This document shows, piece after piece, positions 44,228 through 52,682 of a DNA stretch of 64,000 bases; within the stretch, counting starts at the first letter, position 1, and each line of letters opens with the position of its first letter. Below the pieces are notes generated by a model. That model had not been told where the DNA came from. It was given only the letters and a program-made list of their open reading frames with translations, and ran no database searches. The position numbers and the translations under genes are program-made. The stretch spans positions 682,001 through 746,000 of the forward strand of contig CAVOJY010000006.1 of the NCBI GenBank assembly GCA_963696405.1. The letters run 5' to 3'. This stretch comes from CAVOJY01 sp963696405 (GTDB lineage Bacteria > Chloroflexota > Limnocylindria > Limnocylindrales > CSP1-4).

Positions 44228-45446
44228 TCAGGCGGGCTCGACGGGGGTACCCGCGGGCGCCCCGGGCGGGGGCGACGCAACGTGCCCGGCCGGCGGGATC
44301 TCACCGTGGAAGCCAGCCGGGAGGCGCCCCTGCGCGGCCAGCCGCCGGATGACGAACCCGTAGTAATCGTCCACGCGCGCAGCGACCTGGTCCCAGCCGA
44401 AGGCCTTTGCCCGTTCCCGCCCGGAGGCCGCCATCCGGGCCCGGCGTTCCGGATCGCCGAGCAGTTCGCCGATCGCCGCGGCAAGCACCTCGGGGTCGCG
44501 CGGCGGGACGAGCAGCGCCTGCTCGCCGCGCTTCACCACGCCCTTGTATCCATGGATGTCGCTGCAGACGATCGGTACGCCGGCGGCCATGGCCTCCAGG
44601 AGCACGATACCGAAGGACTCCCGGCCAGTGGCTGGCGAGACGAAGAGATCGGCGGTCGCGAGCCAGCGGGCCTTCTCCGTGTCGCTCACCCGGCCGAGGA
44701 ACTCGATCCCGGTCACCCGCCTCGTGTAGACATAGCGGCGCACTTCCCGTTGCTGCGGCCCACCCCCGACGAGCAGCAGCCGGCAGTCGTGGCCCGCGCG
44801 CTGGAGGATGCGGTGGGCCTTCACGAGGTACATCAGCCCCTTGCGCTCCTCGAACCGGCCGATGAAGAGCACGTTCGGCGTCCCGTCGCGCCAGCGCTCG
44901 AACGGTTCGCCGTTCGCGAAGAGTCCGATGTCAACCCCGTTTGGGATGATCTTGTAGTCACCCGCGAAGAAGCGGGAGATGAAGTGGCGGGCCGCGGCGC
45001 TGACCGCGATCCGGCCGTGGAGCCGGCGTGCGTACCCGCCGAGCGTGCGCTGCGCAAACTCGTACGCGGGGCTGAAGCCGCCATAGGCGTGGAACGTGGC
45101 GACGTTGACGCTCGTCGAATTCGCGGAGCACGACGGGTGACAGGAATGGCACGAACGGCTCGTGGAGGTGGAGGAGGTCGAACTGCTCGTGCCGGAGGAC
45201 GTCGCGAACCTGCGAGAGGAAGCGCGGCGAGACCGTGAGCGTGCCGACCGATCCGTTCGACGGGATGCTGAACCCGCGGCCGATGCGGATGATGTCGCCC
45301 TCGCTCGAGCGCTGGAGACCGTGGGTGCTGCTGATAATGCGCACATCGTGCCCGCGCCCCCTGAGCTGCTCGTAGAGCTGCCCGACGTGGGCGTTCACGC
45401 CGCCCGGGAGCGGGAAGATGTACGGGGTCACCAGCCCGATCTTCAC
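44228..45446 (-). pseudogene. PimA-like GT4 glycosyltransferase, one frameshift
   Basis: The protein begins MKIGLVTPYIFPLPGGVNAH, very close to phosphatidylinositol mannosyltransferase PimA. It reads to FLSPVVLRE, then shifts frame at an extra base near 45119 (a GAATTC is created) and continues TSVNVATFHAYGGFSPAYEF. The full length would be about 405 residues. The GT4 donor site is PATGRESFGIVLLEAMAAG with Glu in the EX7E pattern. The stop is 3 nt from the convergent GT-C fusion gene. It overlaps the PHP gene upstream by 4 nt. The only indel in this operon is the one here, so sequence error is plausible. Confidence 0.8.
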
Positions 45447-46384
45447 GGCTCGGCGTCCCGCTGTCCCGTGCTTCCCGTCCGTGGCAGTTGCGGCGTGCGC
45501 TCGGCGAGCACCCGCTCCAGCTCGGCCGGATCGTAGCGTTCCGGACGCGCCCGCCCGCCCGGGTAGCCGAGGTCCCGCCCGGTCCCGTCCCGGGTCACGG
45601 TCCCCAGCAGCTGGTCCCGGATGTCGCGGCTGTACTTGCGCAACTGGCTGCGAAACATACCCACCTGGAAGCCGAAGCTCCAGAACTCGCCCTGCGAGGT
45701 GGTCCGGGCATCGAGGATGGCCAGCCTGAGGTCGGCAGCGGTCCGCCCGGCGAACCCGGTGTGGCCGCTCCGGATGGCGTGCAGGAGGTGGGCGTCGCTT
45801 CCGCCCACGGCGGCCAAACCCAGCTCCGCGGCGAGGGCGACGGCCCGCGCATGGTGTGTCCGGCCGGGGGTCGTGGGATTGAACGTCTCGAGTCCGTCGA
45901 GGTGGAAGATGGGGTCGGGGTCATCGTGGAGCCGCCGAACGGATCGCTCGCTCACGCAGCTCGGGTACGGCGCCAGGGGATGCGATGCGATCGCGAGTCC
46001 TCCCTGCTCGTGGACACGGGCAACGGACGCGCGCAGCGACTGCAGCGGCCGGATGCGCTTCTCGATGAAGAGCGCCAGGAGGTGCCCGCCCCGGGTCGTG
46101 ATCTCCTCGCCCACCACGATCTCCACGCGCATTCCGCGGTGGCGGGCGATCTCGCGGGCTGCGATGGCGGCATCGACGCGCTCGTGGTCGGTGATCGCGA
46201 GGACATGGAGGTCGGTGCGGTGTTCAACGTGCTCGAGGATGTCGAGCACGCCGGCCGTGCCGTCCGAGGCCATGGTGTGGACGTGCACGTCCGCAATCCC
46301 CCGTCGCGCCCCGTCAGGGAGGCCGTCAGCCGAGAGAACATCTGCGCGCAGCACTGGGACCCCGGCCGTGCCGTGGCCGTTCAC
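45443..46384 (-). CDS. PHP-domain metal-dependent phosphoesterase
   Basis: 313 residues from a GTG at 46384 that overlaps the upstream stop. PHP motifs are DVHVHTMASDG (His34, His36, Asp41), ITDHE (Asp66, His67), ASHPL and GGSDAH. These bind two or three metal ions for phosphoester hydrolysis; histidinol-phosphatase, nucleotide and polymerase-linked members exist. Its place between the acyltransferase and PimA-like genes suggests a phosphatase step or regulation in lipid synthesis, which is not part of the known actinobacterial PIM pathway. Confidence 0.82.
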   Translation of the reverse strand: MNGHGTAGVPVLRADVLSADGLPDGARRGIADVHVHTMASDGTAGVLDILEHVEHRTDLHVLAITDHERVDAAIAAREIARHRGMRVEIVVGEEITTRGGHLLALFIEKRIRPLQSLRASVARVHEQGGLAIASHPLAPYPSCVSERSVRRLHDDPDPIFHLDGLETFNPTTPGRTHHARAVALAAELGLAAVGGSDAHLLHAIRSGHTGFAGRTAADLRLAILDARTTSQGEFWSFGFQVGMFRSQLRKYSRDIRDQLLGTVTRDGTGRDLGYPGGRARPERYDPAELERVLAERTPQLPRTGSTGQRDAEP

Positions 46385-47355
46385 GCTCGAGCCCTCGCCG
46401 GGAGGTCCCGCCAGACCGGGAAGAACACCGCGGTCCACTGCTCGGGGGCGTCGGCGATCAGCGACTCGAACGCACGCGCCTCGGCCTCCACGAACCGCGC
46501 TACCCTGTCCCGCAGGGCGCCCTCGGCGGTCGCCGTCAGCTCGACGATATGGGTCGCGTAGCGTCCCCAGCCAACGCGCCGGATGGCAACGACGTAGGCC
46601 GGGATGCCTCCACCGATCGCCATGAGAGCGGGGCCGACGGGCAGGGTCGTCGGGTGCCCGAACAGCTCGACCGCGGTACCGGCCCCGCTGATGTCACGGT
46701 CGCCGACGATGGCCACGACCTCGCCCCGCCGGAGGGCATCCCGGAGTTCCCTCTGCGCCGAGGCAAGCTGGACGAGCCGCACCCCTGATGACATCCGCAT
46801 CCGCACCAGGTAGTCCTGCATCGGCTCGTTGTCGAGGGTCTCCATGGGCGCCACAACGCGCCGCCCGTATCTCTCCGTGACATAACGGAGCGCCATCTCC
46901 AGGAAGCCGAAGTGGAGGCCGATGAACATCGGGCACCGCCCACCACATCCGGTCTCCAGCGCAGCGTCCATCGCCTCGCGCGCCTGTCGGCTCTCCGGGT
47001 CGACGGAAACCCGCGGGTCGAGGTCGTTCCAGCTGTGGCGAGGCGCGACCAGGACCTCGAGGTACGAGCGAGCGCGATGCTGGAATGCGGAGCGAACCAG
47101 CCTGTCGAGGGCCCGGGGATCGGTGGCCGCACTCCTGGCGGCCGGGGTCGCCCGGTTCGATGCCGCGAGCGCGGCGCAGACGCGACCGAGGTTGGCCCGT
47201 GCCATCGAGCGCTGGCCAGGCGCGATGAGGTACCAGAACGTGCCGGCCGCGTGCGCGGCCCGGTGGGAGAGGCCATCGGGCACCCTCTTCGCCACCGCGG
47301 CGCCGAGCCGCACGAGGCGGACGGCGATCCGCTGGGCAAGGACGCGCGCCGTCAT
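46381..47355 (-). CDS. LpxL/HtrB-PatA-family acyltransferase 1
   Basis: 324 residues of the lysophospholipid/PIM acyltransferase family. The catalytic HX4E motif is GLHFGFLE (His148, Glu153), followed by MRMSSGVRLVQL, the DISGAGTAVELFG loop and TTLPVGPALMAI. The N terminus has a weak amphipathic rather than a clear membrane helix. The ATG at 47355 overlaps the preceding stop. In actinobacteria PatA of this family acylates phosphatidylinositol mannosides. It is one of two such genes in tandem. Confidence 0.8.
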   Translation of the reverse strand: MTARVLAQRIAVRLVRLGAAVAKRVPDGLSHRAAHAAGTFWYLIAPGQRSMARANLGRVCAALAASNRATPAARSAATDPRALDRLVRSAFQHRARSYLEVLVAPRHSWNDLDPRVSVDPESRQAREAMDAALETGCGGRCPMFIGLHFGFLEMALRYVTERYGRRVVAPMETLDNEPMQDYLVRMRMSSGVRLVQLASAQRELRDALRRGEVVAIVGDRDISGAGTAVELFGHPTTLPVGPALMAIGGGIPAYVVAIRRVGWGRYATHIVELTATAEGALRDRVARFVEAEARAFESLIADAPEQWTAVFFPVWRDLPARARA

Positions 47356-48476
47356 CCGGTCGCCCCGGCCACCGGTGCATGGCCGGCTGCTGCAGCACGT
47401 TCCGCCAGCGCCGCCGACTCGGCGTCCGTGGCAGGCCAGATCGGTTTGAAGGCGTGCCACTGCGCCGGAGCAGGCCGAATCATGCGCTCGAGCGCGTCAG
47501 CGATCGACTGTGTCGCGCGCGCGACCTCCCCCGGGGACGCGTCCCGGACCTCGATTGGATCGAGGAACTCGGCCTGCAGCCGGTCGTCCTCCATCCGGCG
47601 GTTCACCACCGGGACAATGACGGCTCCCGTCCGTCCGGCCAGGAGGGCAGGGCCGGCAGGGAGCGTCGTCCAGGCCCCGAAAAGACGGACGGGCACATCC
47701 TCCGGCCGGTACCCCCAGTCGATGAGCAGCGCGAGGATCGAGCGGTCCCGCAGCACGCGGAACACCTCCCGCAGGTTTCGCCAGGCGATCTCCCGAACGC
47801 CCCAGCGTGCCCGCTGGCGCTCGAGGAGAGCATACAGCTCCGGGTAGGCGGAATCGTCGGCCACGCCGTAGACCGGCCAGCCACGACCGGCCACCGAGGC
47901 GATGAGTTCCTCGATGCACCCAATGTGGGCCGACACGACGATCATCCCGCGACCCTCGTCGCGGAGACGCTCGTAGAGCCGCGCGAACGTGTCAACCGTT
48001 TCTTCGTTGTCGGGCGAGAACGACCGGGCCACCGTCTCCGTCGCGACCCACGGCAGCCGCATGAGGTCCACGATGTACCGCGCATAGAGCCGGTAGACAC
48101 TGCGCACGTGTCGCGTCAGCCGGGGATCGCCCGGCGGCAGTCCGAGGACGTGGCTCGCGTTCGCCTCGACGATCCGCCGTCTGGCCGGCCAGGCCAGGTA
48201 GCCGGCCAGGAAGACCAGCTCCATCACGGGGCCGGTGATTTCCTCCGGGACATGGCCGAACGCCCACGACGCGGCCCGGTACCCCGCCACGACCGCCTGT
48301 TCCTGGGCCCGCCAGAGGGCGCGGCGAAGGCGACCGCCCCCGGACGCGCGGCGGTGGGGAGCGTAGTCGACGCCGCTCGAGGGTGCGCTCTCGCGCGGCG
48401 CCCGGCTTCCAGCCCCGGGTCGAGCGACGGGCCGGGTCGCGCCCTCGGCGGCTCCGGTCGCGGAGTGTTCGGCCAC
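47352..48476 (-). CDS. LpxL/HtrB-PatA-family acyltransferase 2
   Basis: 374 residues from a GTG at 48476. The catalytic HX4E is VSAHIGCIEELI (His184, Glu189), followed by LALLIDWGYRPEDVPVRLFG and WTTLPAGPALLAGRTGA, the family's conserved block. Residues 1-55 are low-complexity and charged. It starts 20 nt after the inositol-phosphate synthase stop. Two acyltransferases in tandem could place two different acyl chains on one glycolipid, as PatA plus a second enzyme do. The start codon is uncertain. Confidence 0.8.
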   Translation of the reverse strand: MAEHSATGAAEGATRPVARPGAGSRAPRESAPSSGVDYAPHRRASGGGRLRRALWRAQEQAVVAGYRAASWAFGHVPEEITGPVMELVFLAGYLAWPARRRIVEANASHVLGLPPGDPRLTRHVRSVYRLYARYIVDLMRLPWVATETVARSFSPDNEETVDTFARLYERLRDEGRGMIVVSAHIGCIEELIASVAGRGWPVYGVADDSAYPELYALLERQRARWGVREIAWRNLREVFRVLRDRSILALLIDWGYRPEDVPVRLFGAWTTLPAGPALLAGRTGAVIVPVVNRRMEDDRLQAEFLDPIEVRDASPGEVARATQSIADALERMIRPAPAQWHAFKPIWPATDAESAALAERAAAAGHAPVAGATG

Positions 48477-48495
48477 GGTGTCCGTACGCTGCTCC

Positions 48496-49764
48496 CTAGC
48501 CCGCCGCGGGGCCCGCCTTCGGCCGCCCGGTGGTCGGGGCTTTCCGCGCCCGCTTCGCGACCGGCTCCTCGGTCCCGACGCGGACCTCGTTGTCCTCGCC
48601 CCGGATGAACGCCTCGGTCCGCTCGCGGGCGAGGTCGTCCGGGATCTGTACCGGGGGGCTCTTCTTGAAATAGCTTGACGGGCCGACGAGCGCGCCGGCC
48701 AGGCCCCGGTCGAGGGCGAGCCTGAGACAGCGGACGGCATCGATGACCACGCCCGCGCTGTTCGGGCTGTCCCAGACCTCGAGCTTGAGCTCCAGGTTGA
48801 GCGGGACGTCGCCGAAGGTCGTGCCCTCCATCCGGATGTGGCACCACTTCCGGTCCTTCAGCCACGGCACGTAGTCCGACGGACCGACGTGGACGTCGTC
48901 CGGGTCCAGGTCGTAGTCGAGCATCGATGTGACCGCATTCGTCTTCGAGATCTTCTTTGACTCGAGCCGCGCGCGCTCGAGCATGTTGAGGAAGTCGGTG
49001 TTGCCGCCGAAGTTGAGCTGGTAGGTGCGGTCGATCCTCACGCCGCGGTCCATGAAGAGCCGGGTGAGGACGCGGTGGGTGATCGTGGCACCGACCTGGC
49101 TCTTGATGTCGTCGCCGATGATCGGCAGGCCGGCCTCCGCGAAGCGGCGCTGCCAGTACGGCTCGCGGGCGATGAAGACCGGGATGCAGTTGACGAAGGC
49201 AACACCTGCATTCAGGCACTGCTCGACGTACCACTTCGTCGCCTCTTCCGACCCCACCGGAAGGTAGGAGACGACGACGTCGACTTCGCGCTCCTTCAGG
49301 ATGCCCACGATGTCGGCCGTGGGCCCGGGCGCCTTCTCGATGATCTCGCTCAGGTACTTGCCCAGGCCGTCGTGGGTCATGCCGCGCTCGACGGGCACGC
49401 CGAGGTGTGGCACCTGCTCAAAGACGTACGTGTTGTTCGGCTTCTCGTAGATCGCCTCCGACAGGTCCTTGCCGACCTTGTTCTTGTCGATGTCGAAGGC
49501 CGCCACGAACTCGATATCGCGGATGTGGTACCCGCCGAGGTTGACGTGCATGATGCCCGGGATCGTGTCGCCGGGCTTCGCGTCCTCGTAGTAGTAGCGA
49601 CCCTGGACGAGGCTGCTCGCGCAGTTCCCGACGCCGATGATGGCGACCCGGATCTTCCCGTCCCTGCGCTTCCCCCCTGCCCATGTGCCTCCGGTGTCGT
49701 TGTTGCCTGCGCTCTTGCTGTTCACGTCGCGTGCGCTCCCGCCTGTTCCGTCTTTCGTGGCCAT
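48496..49764 (-). CDS. ino1: Inositol-3-phosphate synthase
   Basis: 422 residues of the myo-inositol-1-phosphate synthase family. It has the NAD motif VAIIGVGNCASSLVQG (about residues 39-54), FDIDKNKVGKDL, and the central NFGGNTDFLNMLERARL, SKKISKTNAV and IRMEGTTFGDVPLNLELKL blocks. It converts glucose-6-P to inositol-3-P by an NAD-dependent cyclase mechanism. The C-terminal 55 residues are Lys/Ala/Pro-rich and look disordered. It lies downstream of the CDP-alcohol transferase gene; both are steps to phosphatidylinositol-type lipids. AGGAGG lies 16 nt before the ATG, an unusually long spacing. Confidence 0.92.
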   Translation of the reverse strand: MATKDGTGGSARDVNSKSAGNNDTGGTWAGGKRRDGKIRVAIIGVGNCASSLVQGRYYYEDAKPGDTIPGIMHVNLGGYHIRDIEFVAAFDIDKNKVGKDLSEAIYEKPNNTYVFEQVPHLGVPVERGMTHDGLGKYLSEIIEKAPGPTADIVGILKEREVDVVVSYLPVGSEEATKWYVEQCLNAGVAFVNCIPVFIAREPYWQRRFAEAGLPIIGDDIKSQVGATITHRVLTRLFMDRGVRIDRTYQLNFGGNTDFLNMLERARLESKKISKTNAVTSMLDYDLDPDDVHVGPSDYVPWLKDRKWCHIRMEGTTFGDVPLNLELKLEVWDSPNSAGVVIDAVRCLRLALDRGLAGALVGPSSYFKKSPPVQIPDDLARERTEAFIRGEDNEVRVGTEEPVAKRARKAPTTGRPKAGPAAG

Positions 49765-49816
49765 TGGTGGTTCGGTCGTGCCTCCTGATGGGGTGGATGG
49801 TCGAAGATCAGGTGGA

Positions 49817-50563
49817 TCAGGGCGCGCCGGATGGTGGCGCTCCCCGCACGTCACTCTCCGCCACCGCCGAAACGATGGCGACCGCCGCGTGCGCCTGGGC
49901 GCGCGTGCGCAGGACGCGCTGGATGACGGTGATCGTCGCGAGGATGGCAATGGCGCCAAGGGCGACGGCGAGGAGGAACGACCCGGTCGCATCCGCGGAC
50001 ACGCCGAGCCCGGTGTTCTCCCCGAACAGCTCGACCGGCACGACACCGCCGGCAAGCCCCGCGGCGAGCAGGCCCAGGGTCAGGACGACGAGCCGGATCT
50101 CGCGGGGCATGAGGCCCACCTCGGCCATGCCGGTCCCCGCGGAGAACCCGAGGCCCTCGGCCTTTGCGCGGGCGTAGCTCACCAGGAACGCCGACGCCAT
50201 CGCCGCTCCCGCCAGCCAGGCGCCGGGGTCGAAGCCCGCCCGGCTGGTGCCCACGATGAGTCCCACGTACACGAGGGCCTCGCCCCACCGGTCGAACACC
50301 GAATCCATGAACGCGCCGAGCTTCGATACGCGGCCCGTCGCACGGGCCAGGGTTCCGTCGAACATGTCGAAGACGCCCCCGACGAACACGACCAGGCCAC
50401 CCGGTATCCACAGCCCGAACGCGAGGAGTACGGCGCCGGCCGTGGTGATGGCAAAGCCGATCAGCGTGAGCCCGTCAGGGGTGAGCCCGAGTCTCCCGAA
50501 GAAGAGGGCGATCGGTTCGCCGATCCTCTTGACGCGGCCGCGCGTTTCGTTCGAGATCGTCAT
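49817..50563 (-). CDS. CDP-alcohol phosphatidyltransferase (phosphatidylinositol-phosphate synthase-like)
   Basis: 248 residues with about six membrane helices. The signature DX2DGX2ARX8GX3DX3D is fully present: Asp66, Asp69, Gly70, Ala73, Arg74, Gly83, Asp87 and Asp91 in VFDMFDGTLARATGRVSKLG and AFMDSVFDR. Family members transfer a phosphatidyl group from CDP-diacylglycerol to an alcohol. The adjacent inositol-phosphate synthase suggests the acceptor is inositol phosphate, as in actinobacterial PIP synthase. The substrate remains inferred. Confidence 0.85.
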   Translation of the reverse strand: MTISNETRGRVKRIGEPIALFFGRLGLTPDGLTLIGFAITTAGAVLLAFGLWIPGGLVVFVGGVFDMFDGTLARATGRVSKLGAFMDSVFDRWGEALVYVGLIVGTSRAGFDPGAWLAGAAMASAFLVSYARAKAEGLGFSAGTGMAEVGLMPREIRLVVLTLGLLAAGLAGGVVPVELFGENTGLGVSADATGSFLLAVALGAIAILATITVIQRVLRTRAQAHAAVAIVSAVAESDVRGAPPSGAP

Positions 50564-50590
50564 CCTGTCCCCATCTGATCAGATTGCCGG

Positions 50591-50986
50591 TCAGCTCGCG
50601 ATTCCGAGGATGGCCCGCTCGCGCTCCGCGAGCTCAGCGAACGCCTCCGGCCGGAGGGAACAGATGACCTCGCGACCGGACCGGCGGGTCTGAACGAGCC
50701 CGGCGAGCCGCAGCGCCCGCACGTGCCAGGACACGAGCGGCTGCGAGAGATCCACGTGGTGCTTGAGTTCGCCCACGGTGGCCGGCGACTTCGCGAGTCG
50801 CTGGATGAGCCGGAGGCGGGTGACGTCCGCGAGCGTCTTGTGGTAGGTGCGGAGATCCCGCAGGTCCTCCGGGGCGGCCGCGTAGTTCGCGAGCGTGGAT
50901 CGGATGCGGGCCGGCGTCGGCAGGGTGAACCCTCCCTCGATGCATAAAGGCTCGTTGATGTTATCTGCGATTGAGCAGATCGTCAA
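50591..50986 (-). CDS. ArsR-family winged-helix regulator
   Basis: 131 residues. The winged helix contains LADVTRLRLIQRLAKSPATV, GELKHHVDLSQPLVSWHVRA and LRLAGLVQTRRSGREVICSL, a typical ArsR/HTH_5 pattern. No CxC or other classical metal site is seen, so the signal may not be a metal. It precedes the CDP-alcohol transferase gene on the minus strand by 27 nt and is divergent from the MFS gene. It could control either or both. Confidence 0.85.
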   Translation of the reverse strand: MTICSIADNINEPLCIEGGFTLPTPARIRSTLANYAAAPEDLRDLRTYHKTLADVTRLRLIQRLAKSPATVGELKHHVDLSQPLVSWHVRALRLAGLVQTRRSGREVICSLRPEAFAELAERERAILGIAS

Positions 50987-51053
50987 GGTCGGGCGGGTTT
51001 GAGCGCATCCCGCGGCGGTGGAGTCGAGCAGGCTGGGCCGCCCACGGCCCGGC

Positions 51054-51059
51054 TACACT
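51054..51059 (+). promoter_or_regulatory. TACACT -10 box, 6 nt before the MFS start
   Basis: GGCTACACTGCCGCC directly precedes the GTG at 51066. TACACT fits TAnnnT, and its 6-nt spacing implies a leaderless transcript. The ArsR gene starts on the other strand at 50986. Confidence 0.5.
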
Positions 51060-51065
51060 GCCGCC

Positions 51066-52682
51066 GTGGACCGCCGTGCGTCGCTCGCCCTGATGGTCGC
51101 CCTGGGCACAGGGGTCTTCCTGGCGGGGCTCGAGCTGATGATCACGGCCGTGGCACTGCCGTCGATCGTCGTGGATCTTGCCGACTGGGCCCAGCTTCGC
51201 CACGCGTCGTGGATCGTGAACGGTTACCTCGTCGCGTACGTGGCGATGATGCCGCTGGCGGGAAGGCTCTCCGACCGGTTCGGGGTGATTCGACCCTTCG
51301 GCGTGGCGCTCGTCGCCTTCGGCGTCGGGTCCGCGCTGTCGGGGGCGGCCCAGACACTGGACCAGCTCATCGCCGCGCGCGTGCTCCAGGGACTGGGCGG
51401 CGGGGCCCTGGTGCCGCTGGCCACCGCGGGCGCCAGCCATCTCTACGAGGGGCGCGCCCGGGCTCGGGCCATCGGGATCATCGGGGCGCTGACCTTCCTC
51501 GGGATGGCCGCGGGCCCGTTTGTGGGTGCGGCCATCCTCTCCTCGCTCGACCTCCGACGCGCGCTCGTCACCGCGGGGCTCGGATCGACCGCTCTCATGG
51601 ACCTGGCCGCGCCGGCGTGGCGCTGGGTCTTCTACATCGATGTGCCGGTCGCGCTCCTCGCCCTCGTCTACGCGTGGGCCGCTTCCCCGGGGTGGAGCGT
51701 GCCGCGGTCGCCGGTTCCCCTGCGGGTTCCGCTCCTGGGGCTCTTCACCGCCGGGCTCGTGGGCCTGCTGCTCACGCTCACATGGGCCGGCGCTGCGGAC
51801 GCGCCCGGCGGTGTTCCCGGCCTCGTGGGGATCGGGCTCGCCTCCCTGGCCGCCTTGGCCGTCGCGGTCGCCTGGGGGGCCCGCGTCCATGACCCGCTGC
51901 TGGACCCCAGGGCCTACCGCGACCCCGCGTACGGAGGCGCGGTGGCCGTGAGTGCCCTCACCGGGTACGCGCTCGCCACCGCGCTCATCGGCGGTGCGGT
52001 CTTCGTCGATCGCGTCCTCTACGGCGGCCCGGCGGACCAGCGCGTCGCGCTCGGTGCCCTTGCCGCGGCGATGGCCCTGGGCGCGCTCGTGTCCGGCCTC
52101 ATCCTGGGGCGCGTGGGCGTCGTCCCGGTCAGTTTGGCCGGCCTTGGCGCGAGCGTCGCCGGCCTCGTGATGCTCGGGGCGACTTCCCCGGCCACGCCGC
52201 TGCTCACCTTCTCCGGGCTCCTCGCCCTCTTCGGCCTGGGGTTCGGCCTGACGGTCTCGCCGCGGTCCACGGCCGCGGTGGAGGCCCTGGGCCGGGCCGC
52301 CTACGGGGTCGCGTCCGCGGCGGTGACGGTCGCGCGCATGCTCGGGATGGCCGTCGGCCTGGCGGTCCTGACCGCGCTCGGCTCGAACCGCATCGAGACG
52401 CTGAGCGCCGTCTACTGGGACGCCGGATACCGGGACAGCGTCCTCCCCGCGGCGCTGCAGGGCCGACCGCTGGAGGATGTGCTGGTCGTCGACGCCCTCG
52501 AGCGGTGGGCAGCGGCCGAAGCGGCGTCGATCCTCGCCATGCTGTTTCTGATCGCCGGCCTCGTCACCGCGGCCGCCGTGATCCCGGCCCTCTTCATGGG
52601 GCGCGGTCGCCCTGCGGCGGCCGTCGAGACGGGGCAGACTGACGCCGTGCAACCGGCACTCGCAGCGGACACCGCGTCGTGA
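51066..52682 (+). CDS. MFS drug-exporter-like transporter (EmrB/QacA type)
   Basis: 538 residues with 12-14 membrane helices. Helix 1 shows LMVALGTGVFLAGLELMITA, an early WIVNGYLVAYVAMMPLAGRL is present, followed by LSDRFGVIRPF, the MFS motif A loop. Motif C-like GLGGGALVPLATAGAS and the later GFGLTVSPRSTAAVE are drug:H+ antiporter features. The start at 51066 is chosen because a TACACT box ends 6 nt before it. An earlier GTG at 51018 is possible. The ArsR gene is divergent and may regulate it. Confidence 0.85.
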   Translation: MDRRASLALMVALGTGVFLAGLELMITAVALPSIVVDLADWAQLRHASWIVNGYLVAYVAMMPLAGRLSDRFGVIRPFGVALVAFGVGSALSGAAQTLDQLIAARVLQGLGGGALVPLATAGASHLYEGRARARAIGIIGALTFLGMAAGPFVGAAILSSLDLRRALVTAGLGSTALMDLAAPAWRWVFYIDVPVALLALVYAWAASPGWSVPRSPVPLRVPLLGLFTAGLVGLLLTLTWAGAADAPGGVPGLVGIGLASLAALAVAVAWGARVHDPLLDPRAYRDPAYGGAVAVSALTGYALATALIGGAVFVDRVLYGGPADQRVALGALAAAMALGALVSGLILGRVGVVPVSLAGLGASVAGLVMLGATSPATPLLTFSGLLALFGLGFGLTVSPRSTAAVEALGRAAYGVASAAVTVARMLGMAVGLAVLTALGSNRIETLSAVYWDAGYRDSVLPAALQGRPLEDVLVVDALERWAAAEAASILAMLFLIAGLVTAAAVIPALFMGRGRPAAAVETGQTDAVQPALAADTAS

